NCBI GenBank assembly: GCA_026119935.1
Contig: JALRMH010000050.1
Location: 186,001 to 250,000, forward strand
From: Endothia cerciana
Taxonomy: Eukaryota; Ascomycota; Sordariomycetes; Diaporthales; Cryphonectriaceae
Reading direction: 5' to 3'
Length of the DNA stretch: 64,000 bases
Below, piece by piece: positions 45,959 through 56,828 of this stretch (its first letter is position 1; each line of letters opens with the position of its first letter). The translations under genes and the position numbers were made by a program. A model generated the notes under the pieces. The model was not told the origin of the DNA and made no database searches. It was given only the letters and a program-made list of their open reading frames with translations.

Positions 45959-45973
45959 CCCCCCCCCCCCCCC
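45959..45973 (+). promoter_or_regulatory. Poly-C tract before the VPS55 start codon
   Basis: Fifteen C ending 26 nt upstream of the ATG at 46000, in a pyrimidine-rich leader. Confidence 0.5.
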
Positions 45974-45999
45974 GCCTCACACAGAAACCGACATCCAAC

Positions 46000-46453
46000 A
46001 TGCCCGGGCTGAAAACGATCATCGCCCTCTCCTTCGTCCTCGCCGTCGGGTTCCTGCTGGTCATCCTGTCCTGCGCGCTATGGAACAGGTACTACCCGCT
46101 GCTGGTCGTGGCGACCTACATCATCGCGCCGCTGCCCAACTGGATCTGCAGCCGGTGCGCCAACCCGGACGACTTCGTCGAGAGCTCAGGAAGCGCGGTG
46201 CTAGACCTGGGGAGGTTCTGCACTGGGTTCTTGGTCCTCATGGGCATCGGTAAGCCGGCTTCCGGTCAGGGACAATCCGTGGTCTGGATGAGTGCTAACG
46301 GGACCTCCTCGATATGCAGCCCTACCAGTCGTTCTCGCACATTCAGACCTGATCACCACCGGCGCCATGATCATGTCGATCGCTGGCGGCCTGCTCATCT
46401 ACGGGACTATAATCAGCTTCGGGATGTTCTTCCAGGAGGAGTCAGACTTCTGA
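46000..46453 (+). CDS. VPS55: Vps55/LEPROT-family endosomal membrane protein
   Basis: A small four-helix membrane protein that works with Vps68 in late endosome to vacuole transport in yeast; the animal relatives are LEPROT and LEPROTL1. Exons are 46000..46249 and 46320..46453, 127 residues, about the family length. The N-terminal helix FVLAVGFLLVILSCALWNRY followed by YPLLVV and APLPNW, the second-exon start ALPVVLAH, and the last helix with GGLLIYGTIISFGMFFQEE are diagnostic. The intron at 46250-46319 has GTAAGC, a CTAAC branch site and TGCAG. Expression is probably coupled to the divergent proteasome gene through the shared 0.7-kb promoter. Confidence 0.95.
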
Positions 46454-47331
46454 CTAGCCGGGGAGGCCGAGTGAAGGCCAGGTCGACAATCGGCGGTATC
46501 TGTGGCCCCCAGGGGGGGATGCTGCATCCTAATACAGTTGTCGGGGGACACTGTCCCGTGTCGGAGTATATCACTGTACGATCCATCGTTCTGCGGATGG
46601 GCGATCGCGGGTTTCCTAAGGCGAGGCTGGCTTCTTGGGTTCTGGGTCAGGCGGTTCTCATATGGTCCTGAGATTTAGGTATTCACGTGCAATGCATTTC
46701 AATTTCCATCTCTCCAAAGGTTTACAATCCCATCGTGTCCCATCACAAGGATGTCCAGTCTCGTCCCCTTTCTGCCGGTATAGGTTCTCACCTTCGGACA
46801 AGGAACAGCACTAACGCCCCGGCTCTAGGGGCGAATGCTCACAGCTAGGGGGGTCCTGATGGCTGGACAGAAGATAGGTTCGTGTAGCGAACGGGCGAGA
46901 TGCGTAGGTGAACAACACAATTGCAACCTCACCCACGACAGACCATTCTCGCCGAATCATCCCACAGCAGGTACTCCTACGACCGAGATGCTACGAACTA
47001 CCTAGCTAGAGTTTCAACCTTGAAGCTAAGCTGTCGTGATTGTTGCAGATCAAGGATTATGTATCAGAAGAAAATAAAGTTGACAATATCCTACGGTATA
47101 GTCATGCCTGCATCCCCCGGTGAGACTGCATGGCCTCCACTCGCTTACAGCTCGCCAGCCCAGCGAGGCTCCTCAGCTAAGTTCCGAAGGCAGCCCACTT
47201 CAGCAGAGCGCTAGACCACCCTGAGTTGCTGTCGAACCATCATTGTGGTTAATTTCTTCTTCTTTTTCTTTCTCTTCCGAGCTGGCGCGAAATCGGCATT
47301 TGTTTCTAGCCTGCGAAAAAAGAAAACCACA
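46454..47331. other. Intergenic between VPS55 and the HET-domain gene
   Basis: Both flanking genes are on the plus strand. At 47163-47236 there is a tRNA-resembling stretch (CAGAGCGCTAGACC, then TGTCGAACC, then a T-rich tract), but it does not fold into a proper cloverleaf. No gene is called. Confidence 0.5.
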
Positions 47332-49283
47332 ATGTCGCTATGCAGCCAATGCCGAGCCATCTCAACGGTGCTGGTGCGCAGCGACGAGAAGGGACAGGAG
47401 GCGTATGTCCACAGCAACGCCACGTTCAGACGGGCGGTAGCCGATGGGTGCTACTTCTGCACCAAGGTGCAGAGGGACATGTCGGAGGAGGCACAGAAGC
47501 TGCTGGACAGCCCGGGCTTCCCAGGCATACGGTGCAGCGTCTGCGAGAACCGCCAGAAGTACGGCATCGACTTCTCCATCCCCGGGCGGCAGCAGATCAC
47601 GTTCTTCTGGCTGCACGAGTTCTTCGGTGAGGGGGCAGATCCCGTGTCGCTCGATACTTCAGCGCGAAAACATTTCTAAACTGGGGTACAGATATCGGGA
47701 CCTCCACGCTCTCCGAAACGACGGACCACGAGACGTGCTGGAGACGGATCAATGGATGGTATGAGACCTGCAAGGCGACTCACGCGAAGTGCAAGAGGTC
47801 AGCCATCGGTGTCCTCCAGGGTGACAAGTGGCTGCCGACCCGGCTCCTCGACACCAGGGACGCGGGGGGTGGTGTTGTGCGGATAGTCACCACGGCCGAC
47901 TTCAAGGAGGCAGACCGGCAGACCCCATACCTCGCCCTGAGCCACTGCTGGGGCAAGAGGCGCTTCCTCACGCTGACCCAACAGAACAAGGCCTCGCTTC
48001 AGAAGACATTCCCCCTGGACAGCCTGCCGCCCAACTTTCGTGATGCCGTGCGTGCCACTAGGCAACTGGGCTTCCGCTACGTGTGGATCGACTCACTCTG
48101 CATCATCCAGGGCGCCGACGGCGACTGGGCAGAGCAGGCACCGCTGATGGACCGCGTGTACATGAACGCCGAGGTCTGCCTGGCCGCCGCCGCGTCGGAC
48201 AATGCCTACGGCGGGTTCTTCCGGAGGCGGGACCCCGACGGCCTCCAGCCCTTCAGGGTCGACCTGCTGATGGACGACCCGGACGGCCGCCCCGGTGGCG
48301 GGCCCAGGCCGAGGGCCTTCTATGCCTACTGCGGCGGCCAGGATCCCTCGCTCCTCTGGGGGGGCGAGGTCGACCGGGCCCCGCTGAACAGGCGTGGCTG
48401 GGTGCAGCAGGAGAGGGTGCTGGCGCCGCGGACCGTCCACTTCGGCCAGAAGCAGGTGTTCTGGGAGTGCAAGGAGCTCCAGGCCTGCGAGGGCGGGCCC
48501 GACGACGCCCTGGACGAGTTCAAGTACGCCATGGTCAAGGACTGGGAGACCAAGGGCCCCGAGGCCGTCAGCGAGCGGAACCGGTCGGGCCTGCGGCCTT
48601 CGCCCACGGACCTCTACCTGGCGTGGAGACGAATCATCGGCGAGTACTCCAGGTGCGATCTCACCTTCGAGAGGGACAAGCTGGTCGCCGCCTCCGGCCT
48701 CGCCAAGGCCTTCGCGAGGCACCTCAACGACGAATACGTGGCCGGGCTCTGGCGGGGCCACCTCATCAAGGAGCTGCTCTGGAACCGGGCGAAGTGGGAC
48801 GTGAATACCCCCAGCACGGCGAGGAGGCAACAGGAGTACCGGGCTCCGATGTGGAGTTGGGCATCGATCGATGGCCCTGTGGAGTGGGGCATCCAGAACA
48901 GGTTCGAGGACTGTGCAGAGGTTGCGGCGGTTGTTGTGGAATCAGCCACAAGTGACCCTACCGGTGAGGTCAGGCTTGCTGAGATCACGCTTTCGGGGTA
49001 CCTCGTCCCTCAGGCCCGAGGTGCGACATTCCAGGACTTCACCAGGTATATCGACGTGAAAGGGGAGGACTCAGGCATCCCCAGTGATCAGACCTTTCTC
49101 GCCCCCCTGTGCACCATCGTTATGGCTAATATATGGAAGAGAACGTGGGGGTTACTGCTTACAGATGCCGGCGGGGGCAAACAAGGGAAGTTCAGAAGGC
49201 TTGGCTTGTTCCACTGTACGGGCCGTTCCACAGACGAGTGGTATGCCAAGGAAGGCGCTGGCGCTAGGTTCACCATCGTCTGA
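47332..49283 (+). CDS. HET-domain (heterokaryon incompatibility-like) protein
   Basis: HET domains trigger the cell-death reaction in fungal allorecognition and are related to TIR-like folds. Exons are 47332..47626 and 47692..49283, 628 residues; the intron (GTGAGG, CTAAA branch, TACAG) joins in frame. The N-terminus has Cys pairs CSQC, CYFC and CSVC that look like a small metal site. The HET domain follows with YLALSHCWG, FRYVWIDSLCIIQ, DWAEQAPLMDRVYMNAEVCL and RRGWVQQERVLAPRTVHF in the standard order. The rest has no recognised NACHT, WD40, ankyrin or prion-like part, so it is a stand-alone HET protein whose partner, if any, is not adjacent. Most such genes are polymorphic and only a few are proven incompatibility loci. 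Confidence 0.94.
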
Positions 49284-49841
49284 CGATTTTGGTAGGAGGC
49301 TATTTCGGAGGAGATTATCCCATGGCAGGTCAATCTTGCGCCAGGGCAGTTGCAAGGGCGGCTGGCCCTCAGGAGCTGTGAGGAGCGCAGTGAGCAGCGA
49401 GCATGCCGAGTGCACTCAATGAAAAAAAAAAAAAAATTCCCCAATGGGTCATGCCTGGGAGTCAAATCTGGACCGCGGTGACGCTGGGTTTGATGAAGCC
49501 CTAGCCCTGAGTAAATAGCCTCTCAGGTCGCATCGCAAGTACGGCGAACGGACTGCTGATAACATTGTAGAGCATCAACCACATCATTATGTTGTGGATG
49601 CCCAATTTCCATGCCCTATTCTTTCACGAAAAGAGTTGAGTCCAGATCTTTCTAAGTATCCAGGTCACGCCGTTGGGTCTATGCTGTAAGTCTTGTTGAG
49701 CCCAGCCCCGATACGTTGAGTATCATAAACACATCCGAACGCCTTGCAAACCGCCCATCCAATGTCCAGATGGTGTCTGAAAATCAACCCAAGATTTCCC
49801 GCACACTGTAAGCACATCGCAATCGGCTTGGGAGGCCTTGA
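49284..49841. other. Convergent intergenic region between HET gene and PABA synthase
   Basis: Contains an A14 tract at 49421-49435 directly followed by a stretch whose minus strand reads CCAGATTTGACTCCCAGG and ends in the T tract, resembling a decayed tRNA/SINE tail. Nothing intact is seen. Confidence 0.5.
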
Positions 49842-52391
49842 TCAACCCTCCTCTGTGAAGATACTCAACGGCCTGGCAAGCTTCACGAACATCTCTTCCC
49901 TCTCGCCCTCAGGTGTGCTCAAGATAGTTACCGCTCCTCCGGCGCCGATATGCCACACCTCCTTCTCTCCGGCCTCATCATCCCCTGCCTTGGTCTCATC
50001 ATCCCAACGGAACATGCTCCTGATCGTAACACTCCAGTCGCCGCGGCCAGTGACACACATGTAGCCTACGACGCCGGAATACAGGCTTCTCTCCTTCCCT
50101 CCTTCAACCTGCTGTAGGATCTCACAGCTCCTCTTCTTTGGCGCGCCCGTCATGCTCCCTGGCGGGAGACTGGCTGACAGGACGTCGAGCCCGGAGTAGC
50201 TCCCCAAGCCGTCGCCTAGCCCGGGCTGTGGCAGCTGTCCCTCCACCCGCGTGATCATCGTATACAGCGTCTGGTATTCCTCAACCTTCAGCAACTCCGG
50301 CACCGTCACCATGCCCGCGCCACATATGCCGTGCAGATCGTGCCGGACCAGGTCCACAATCATCAGGTTCTCGGCTTCCTCTTTAGGGATGTGTAGGATA
50401 GCCTCAGCTTCTGCCAATGTCGTCGCGCAGCCGCCGCCCGGCTCGGAGGATTTCTTAACGGTGCCCTTCATCGGCCTCATGGAGCACAGGCCCGAGCGAT
50501 TGTACTGAAGGAATCGCTCCGGTGAAGAGCTGACAAGGGTGGCGCCTCCAAGGCGGATGTACGAAGCAAACGGGGCCGGGTTGCGCCGACGAAGAGTGCG
50601 GTAGAGCTGCCAGGACGATTCGGCTGGGTAGCTGGCCATCTCTGGTTCGGATCGCTTTGTTCCTGGCCGGGAGCCTGATGCCGCTTGGCGGCCATTCTCC
50701 CGTGGCCTGATGGTCGTTGTGATTCTGGTCTGGTCCGTGAGGCACAGCTCGTAGGAGTCCCCGGCCGCGATGTACTCTTGGCACATGCGGACTTTTGCCT
50801 CGTATTTGGCGGGTTCAGGCTTTCTGATGGCCGTCTGGATCTTGAAGCCGTGGCATACAGGCCCGTTATGGCCACGTTGATGACCATAACGCCACGTCTC
50901 GGAGCTTTGCAGTTTTTCTACGGTCGACGTAATCCAGGGGAAGTTGGATTCCAAATGTTGTACATGCATCACACCTTTCTGATGGTCCAGAACAATCGAC
51001 TTCTTCACCCAGGCAAGGCAGACATCCGGCCTCCTGTGGCCTCTGTCTCTTGGTAATTGTATGTCGATGTCGCTGAGCCCTTGTTCGTACGTGACGAAGC
51101 CGACGAGTCCTCCCAGAAACGGTACCTCATTCTCGTCCGGCACTTCGCGCGTGTCAAACTCGAACCGGCTCCGCCTCGTTTCATGGAAGTCGGCCAGAAA
51201 GTGCCATACAGTCTTTTCTGGTGGCAGAGGGATCGTCTCTCGAGTGCCGGACATCAGACCATTGACGAGGGTGATGAAACCGTCCCCTGTGTGATGCTCG
51301 ACTCGCATGCACTCGTCAACATCTACCGCCAGGATACTGAACCGTCCACGGACGTCAACACCGGCCGTCGGCGCTGGTTGGTTGCCGTTCGCAGAGTCAA
51401 AAATGATGTTGTTGGTGCTCTGTGGGTCGAGGATCTCCGCGACATGCGGTGCCTCGACGCCGTTCGGGAGGGGGACAGATCGAGACTGAAAGGTCTGAGG
51501 GGTGTCGGAGTGCACCAGCTTCCTCCAGACGCGTAGCCCTCTTTCGGAGCCCGTATCGATAAGATCTGCTTGCCGGTGGAGGCTCGTCCTGACGGCGTTC
51601 CTTGCCAAAGTGTCCCTGTGATCCGTGTTGATGACTCTTCCGCTCTCCCTATTCCACCTCCTGGCCTGGTCGAACCAGTTTTGCAACACCTTGTGGCCTT
51701 CGTCTTCGGTGCAGACTGATTCCGGGTGATACTGAAGACCCCAGAAGGGTTTTCGACGGTGCTTCAACGCCATCAGGATCCTCTCAGGTCCTTGTGCGTC
51801 ACACCGGTCCTCCTCCACCCACGCCAGGGGCATGATGTCTGGCTGGCCTGACGGGCTTTCCCTTTTCTTGTCGTCCCAGTCTAAGACAGAATCTTGACCG
51901 ACATCTGCGCAGAGGCTGTGATACAGAGTGGCCTTGAAGTCCTCAACGCCTCTGAAGATGTCCCCATCGCCTCTAGCGGCGTTGCGTTTCGGTTGATGCT
52001 CTATCGTCCTGACCAGCCCGTGCAAGCCCCTCTTCAGCCTCCTGATCTCGCCGCCACAAGCCAGCACCAGGCTCTGGAAGCCCAGGCACACGCCCAAGAC
52101 AGGAAGGACTTCGCGTTCGTCAAGCTCCCATACCAACCGCATCAGCCCGGCATCCGCCTCGTTCCCAGGCGATCCAGGCCCCGGCCCACACACCACAGCC
52201 TCATAATGACGAAGCTCGCGACGGAAGTCCCGCTCTGAAATGGGTGCATCGATAGGCAGGACGCAGACGTGGACATCCAGGAGGGTGGTAAGCAGAGAGG
52301 TTATGTTGTTTGAGAAAGAGTCGTAGGCGTCGATGAAGAGGATCCTGGGTCGTGTAGATGGCATGGGCAGTGGTCCTTCCGTGGATCCCAT
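49842..52391 (-). CDS. Para-aminobenzoate synthase, fused glutamine amidotransferase + chorismate-aminating domains
   Basis: Makes 4-amino-4-deoxychorismate from chorismate and glutamine for folate synthesis (yeast ABZ1, Aspergillus pabaA). Single exon, 849 residues from ATG 52391; the frame remains open upstream but lacks an earlier ATG. The N-terminal class I amidotransferase has GVCLGFQSL with nucleophile Cys102 and YHPES with His222 and Glu224. The chorismate-binding domain has the KGTVKK, AENLMIVDLVRHDL and SLPPGSMTGAPKKRSCEIL motifs, the last being the canonical chorismate signature, and ends with the GYMCVTG...WSVTIRSMF strand. The presence of this lyase-less fusion distinguishes it from anthranilate synthase (TrpE/TrpG are separate or fused with TrpC/TrpF). 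A separate aminodeoxychorismate lyase is expected elsewhere. Confidence 0.95.
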   Translation of the reverse strand: MGSTEGPLPMPSTRPRILFIDAYDSFSNNITSLLTTLLDVHVCVLPIDAPISERDFRRELRHYEAVVCGPGPGSPGNEADAGLMRLVWELDEREVLPVLGVCLGFQSLVLACGGEIRRLKRGLHGLVRTIEHQPKRNAARGDGDIFRGVEDFKATLYHSLCADVGQDSVLDWDDKKRESPSGQPDIMPLAWVEEDRCDAQGPERILMALKHRRKPFWGLQYHPESVCTEDEGHKVLQNWFDQARRWNRESGRVINTDHRDTLARNAVRTSLHRQADLIDTGSERGLRVWRKLVHSDTPQTFQSRSVPLPNGVEAPHVAEILDPQSTNNIIFDSANGNQPAPTAGVDVRGRFSILAVDVDECMRVEHHTGDGFITLVNGLMSGTRETIPLPPEKTVWHFLADFHETRRSRFEFDTREVPDENEVPFLGGLVGFVTYEQGLSDIDIQLPRDRGHRRPDVCLAWVKKSIVLDHQKGVMHVQHLESNFPWITSTVEKLQSSETWRYGHQRGHNGPVCHGFKIQTAIRKPEPAKYEAKVRMCQEYIAAGDSYELCLTDQTRITTTIRPRENGRQAASGSRPGTKRSEPEMASYPAESSWQLYRTLRRRNPAPFASYIRLGGATLVSSSPERFLQYNRSGLCSMRPMKGTVKKSSEPGGGCATTLAEAEAILHIPKEEAENLMIVDLVRHDLHGICGAGMVTVPELLKVEEYQTLYTMITRVEGQLPQPGLGDGLGSYSGLDVLSASLPPGSMTGAPKKRSCEILQQVEGGKERSLYSGVVGYMCVTGRGDWSVTIRSMFRWDDETKAGDDEAGEKEVWHIGAGGAVTILSTPEGEREEMFVKLARPLSIFTEEG

Positions 52392-55110
52392 CTTTACATG
52401 TGCAGCACGGGGAGGCCTGATGACCGGCCGGCTCGTCCTCGATCGATAAAGGACCTCGCGCCTCGTTATGTGGCTCACAGATTTGATACGGTCATGGCGA
52501 GTGATTCTGCCGTGTAGAAGTGACACTGCAGTGCAGGACCCGCAAGGCGAGTGAGGTCTCGGTGACTTTTCTATGTGTCAGACTTGGTCGGCGAGATATG
52601 GCGTCGGCATCCAGGCCGCGCGGCAATCGGTTCTCCTTCACTGGACCCCCAATTCGGTGGTAAATGATATTCATGGGAGGGAGTGAGTGAGTGGGTGAGT
52701 TGATGAAAAGAAGTCTGATATTTTAGCATTTTTGGCTTAGGGGGGTCCGCAAAAGTCTAGCCTCGTCGGCCGCGCCGAGACCAAATCCCTGCCGAGCCGG
52801 AACGAAGGTATGACTCGGATTACAGATGATATTATCAGGTCTCGACTCTCTTTCTCGATGCAAATAGTCTTGTTCTAGGTGGCTTTTCGAGAACTCGATC
52901 ATCTTGGGAAGAATATGGGGCGGGCAGCAGGAAGGTCGGTCCTGGCAGAGCTACGCGGGATCACAAACCAGATTAATAGTCCTTCCTGCTCTGCAGAGCA
53001 CAGCAACCTTTTCTTCCTTTTCCCACACTGTATTTCCTTTATAGCGTCGCGGATGTGAGCGGCTTGCACGGTCGGTTTCTAAGACTATACTGGATACATT
53101 CATTGCTTCACATACCTACGGGCAAAAGGCAAAGAACGCAGACCTTTCCAGGCCAGATCGCTGCACCAGTTACGGATCAAACAGTAATTAATTCAACAAT
53201 CCATCTGGACATTCGTCTTAACAACGGTACATACTGCCACCCGCTGCTCAACTGACTTCTTCCCCATTGCTGTAATAGCCTCTAAACCTCTGCTATCCGT
53301 CATCATCCAAGACCGGCCGATGTCTCCTAGCGTCGCTCCTATCTTGCCTTCGTGCCTGGCAAATCGCCCGCCTGCTGCCGAAAGAAAGACGGTCGACGAA
53401 CCTAGAAGAGAATCCTTTTTCATTAGCCCACGTGAAAGGTCACGCGTAAGCGAAGTGGGGTGCGGTGCCAAGGGCCCCCAAAGGGAACCTCTCACCACCA
53501 TTGCCGCTCAGACGGATGACACTGATCATCACAGCCCGCACAAGTAACGATAAGGTGTGCGGATTCAGTAAGATTAACTGTTTCTTCACAGAGGAGCCGG
53601 AAGGCTCATCGAAAAGGTCCCTCCTGCCTTTATAATATCGTCAGTGATGAAATCACTCGGCTGTACCACAACTCCTGATCCCAGGATCTGGTGGAAAATA
53701 TCGACGGCAAGCAAGATGTCTGAGACGACAACAGTACACCATGCTCGGGACCCGCAGCTCAAGTGAGCTGTGCCATAAGGACACTTGGTCGGGATGGAGA
53801 AGGAGGCGAGCGGGGGGAGGCGAAACAGATGGACGGAGGGGACGAGGCAGATGGACAGAGGAGAGGGCCAGAAACAGATGGATGGGGGAAAGAACAGATG
53901 AACGCAGAGAGACTTGAATCGTATCTGTTATATAGGCAGTTACAAGTAACTCCTTCTCGATGGCACAAAGGCTGACGAGCTGATCAGCTGTCCCTTCTCA
54001 TCAGAGCAGAGGGCAGGCCCGTCCTGCTGTTTCCACGGGCAACGCCTTCACAATACCCGCAGTAGTAGCGATAGAAGTAATAAAGTGGCTGTAATCGCGG
54101 TTTCTTTTGGGACATCTCTCGAGCCAGTTCGAGATCCATCATAATTTAAGCCCTGCGAAGGATCCAAGCTGGTAAATACGTTGTCCGGCCAGCTGCTTCT
54201 TTCAGTCGATGTTGCCTATACCGAGGCGTGGTCCTGGGACCTACTGCTGGTCTGCTGATTTCGAGGTTTGGTACACGGAAGCCCCTGTGGACTTGCACAG
54301 AGAAGGAGATGGTCGACGCTGAAGCTTTTCGACAGGATCGCTTTGGCGGATGCTCAGCCTTGTCCGCCTCGCTTTTTCCAGGAGCCCCGTTGTCGGCCAG
54401 TCTGCATCACCCATCCCGCTCTTGACCATGCCTCCTCCTGGTTTCCCCTTGCTGCCCCTTTCTTTACACGCGTGACTACGGGCTGGTGTGGTTACTATAT
54501 CCCATTGCGCTTGCTTCGCCACGGGTCCTGGAACCAGGCGCCACTCACTCACATCACGAAGTCTGGAGTGATCAGACAACAGAAACCTCAACCGCAATAC
54601 ATAACCTACAAGACAAGCCAGGTTCGGGCCCTCTTCTCCTTCTTTCCTTCGTCTTTGTCTCATTCCGGCCCGATGATTCTTGAGCCCTGTTACTCTCTCA
54701 CTTGTACACTATATGCAACTGCATTGTCCGACTACAATTGATTGCTTATCTAACAACAGCTTTGTTATTCTTTCGTATTCGGCTGCCTCCCCTTCCTGAA
54801 ACCTCAAGCTAAAATAGCAAAAGCCCTGGGGGGCAATGGCAAGTGTCATCAGCTGTTCAGCAGTATCCAGGCCAAGTCATTTGTCGTTCGTTCACTCATT
54901 CATCGATTCGCTTTGATAATTCTGGACAGACATCTGCTTATTCACAGTGCTGTTGAATTCTTGACAGCATCTGATACTGACATATATATATTTATTATAT
55001 ATATATATACACGCTCTCAGGTCTTGGCCTCTGACACTGCTCGCTTCTGGCTCCAGACCAACAACGCCAAGTCTACCTCACTTACAAAAATTTCCAGCTA
55101 AACTGAGGAG
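52392..55110. promoter_or_regulatory. Divergent 2.7-kb region between PABA synthase and the SANT-like gene
   Basis: Should carry both promoters. It includes degenerate CAGATGGA-containing direct repeats at about 53827-53910, an AT-repeat block near the right end, and a minus-strand open frame at 53193-53501 (102 codons) without recognised homology. No firm gene is seen. Confidence 0.5.
54982..55009 (+). promoter_or_regulatory. TATA-rich element upstream of the SANT-like gene
   Basis: A 28-nt block of only A and T (ATATATATATTTATTATAT and onward) about 100 nt before the ATG at 55111, in a suitable place for a TATA region. Confidence 0.5.
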
Positions 55111-56025
55111 ATGTGTATCGAGGTGATCTACTACTGCCCCGGTGGCTGTGGCTGGCGTTGCGAGCCAGCACTCGAGTCAGCAATCGAGCCATGTTTTGCG
55201 GCCATCAACCCCATCGTCGAGGTCGATGACCATCATATGCAGCAACTGACGATGCCGCTCCCCCGTGAGCGCCACCGAGACTTTATCTGCGGAATGCCTG
55301 GTTGTCCATTCTTCCCACGTCTCTACCAAGCCAACCCCCTTGGGCCCGTCTGGCAGTGTCCCGGCTGCGCTGACGTGGTCGCATGCAGTAATGCCGCGGT
55401 GGATATAGACGCCTTGCGGCAGGTTATCGGGATTGGACAGTCGGGCATCTGGCCCCGTCCCCCTCGTAACAGCTGGGAAGAGCTCATATGCCGTGGTGAG
55501 TCCTGCGCTTTCAACCCACAGTACATGCAGTCGTTCCAGGATAGGCTGACCATCCTTCGCGACGACCAGCAGCGGGCCGACTCCCAGTTGGTCCACACGT
55601 ACCGGGATGAGATTGAGCAGGTTTTGAAGGGTGCCGCTGAGTTGGAGCCTTTGGTCGACATCCTGGCGAATGACCCGGGTCAAATCCCGCCGCCACAGCA
55701 CAGCCCTCTCATCCGGGTGGACTACCACCAGGAACCGGTTGTACCTCCTCAGACAGATCGTGTTGGGCCGCAGCTGGCCAACGACGAGCACCGGCTGAAC
55801 GTCAACCAGCCTGACATTGCTGAGCCGGCGCAGCCCATCGTCCTCGCAATGAGACCCACTCCGGCTGGCCCAGCTAACCACCGGGACAGATGGAGTGCTG
55901 AGGAGGACCAGCGATTGCTCACACTCAAGAGCCGTGGATGGTCTCGCCAACACATCGCCAAGGACATGGGCCGCACTCGTTGTGGCGTACGCCACCGGGA
56001 CGTGAGACTGTCCAAAGGCCACTGA
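55111..56025 (+). CDS. Orphan protein: Cys-rich N-terminus with C-terminal Myb/SANT-like domain
   Basis: An intronless frame of 304 residues. The N-terminal 135 residues contain Cys pairs or clusters at C9/C13/C17, C60/C65, C83/C86/C92 and C127/C132, compatible with one or two zinc sites. Residues 140-175 may form a helical segment. A Pro-rich linker follows. The C-terminus (about 259-300) reads DRWSAEEDQRLLTLKSRGWS followed by RQHIAKDMGRTRCGVRHRD, which is a Myb/SANT-like helix-turn-helix of the kind found in many fungal regulators. A nuclear DNA-binding role is inferred from that domain. The whole-protein family is not recognised. Codon use is GC-rich like its neighbours, so the frame looks genuinely coding. 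Confidence 0.8.
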   Translation: MCIEVIYYCPGGCGWRCEPALESAIEPCFAAINPIVEVDDHHMQQLTMPLPRERHRDFICGMPGCPFFPRLYQANPLGPVWQCPGCADVVACSNAAVDIDALRQVIGIGQSGIWPRPPRNSWEELICRGESCAFNPQYMQSFQDRLTILRDDQQRADSQLVHTYRDEIEQVLKGAAELEPLVDILANDPGQIPPPQHSPLIRVDYHQEPVVPPQTDRVGPQLANDEHRLNVNQPDIAEPAQPIVLAMRPTPAGPANHRDRWSAEEDQRLLTLKSRGWSRQHIAKDMGRTRCGVRHRDVRLSKGH

Positions 56026-56828
56026 ACATCAGTAAGTTCGGAGCTTTGTGAGGACGAGACCTAGAGTCTAGTGCGAAGGGCCTCTGAGAGTCTCTTGAGG
56101 CACCATCCTATTTCTTATGTACGCATGATCAGGTAACTTGATGATTAGAGAATAGACATTTCCCTCTTTTACTGTTCCCAACCCACTTATTGGGTACTCG
56201 CATTTGCAGACACTTTTCGACCCAGTTCTGTGACAGGTCTGGTGCTGGTAATTTTACCTGGCAGCACTGATTCTAATCTAAACATAAGGGCAGGGAGCAA
56301 CCCGAGCCTTGCCAACATTCATCCTACCCGGTCTCCTAATCAGGAAGCGGAGTCGAGAACGAGATACATACCTCCGACGAACAACCCCTGTTGGGGATGG
56401 GGTTGACAAGGCTAATCGCATGGCATGAGAAAGGCGGACATGTGAGCCAAACCCCCCCCCCCCGGCCAACAACAAAACAGGAATCCTTTGTGGGCTTCTC
56501 TCCAGATTCGACACCAGGCACAGGTTTCCCTCTAGTGTGTGTACGGGAGAAGGGAAGGGGCGCGGCTTGTTGGACGTTTGGCGGCAGCCGGAAGCGTCTC
56601 ACAATGGGGGTATGAAAATGGGTAATGCCTCTTCGGTCATCATAGTCATAGTTATTTCCATCTGAACCACATCTCGTGAGACTTCAGCGCCAGGTATTCT
56701 CCAAGTCTACATTCCATCTGTACAAGATCCCAATCTTCACCACGTTAGGCACCCTTGCCACCTCCAAGCCCAAGCTCTGCGCCTTGACGGGTATTTCCTC
56801 AACACAGAACAACCCCAACCAGCGAGTC
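56026..56828. other. Convergent intergenic region
   Basis: Lies between the stops of the SANT-like gene and TRS120. Contains a 12-C run at 56452-56463. Frames at 56676-57764 on the plus strand are mostly shadows of TRS120. Confidence 0.6.

Larger units (their letters stand above)
45301..45999. promoter_or_regulatory. Bidirectional promoter of proteasome alpha-6 and VPS55
   Basis: A 699-nt divergent interval that must serve both genes. It holds two tandem repeats (45461-45485 and 45599-45646) and a 15-nt C tract immediately before the VPS55 start. I did not find a clear PACE-type proteasome element by eye. Confidence 0.6.

Noticed and set aside
47163..47236. tRNA-like words (CAGAGCGCTAGACC, TGTCGAACC) followed by a T-rich tract
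   Set aside because: Acceptor, D and T stems do not pair adequately and the spacing to a B box is wrong; at most a decayed relic.
48083..48955. Long plus-strand and minus-strand open frames across the HET gene
   Set aside because: Alternative frames of GC-rich coding DNA; the HET frame has the conserved motifs.
49421..49500. Minus-strand B-box-like TTTGACTCC ending in a T tract, resembling a tRNA or SINE tail
   Set aside because: T-stem mismatches and no A box or cloverleaf; called intergenic only.
53193..53501. 102-codon minus-strand frame in the PABA/SANT intergenic region
   Set aside because: No recognised family, weak codon bias and no supporting splice or promoter context; kept only as a remark.
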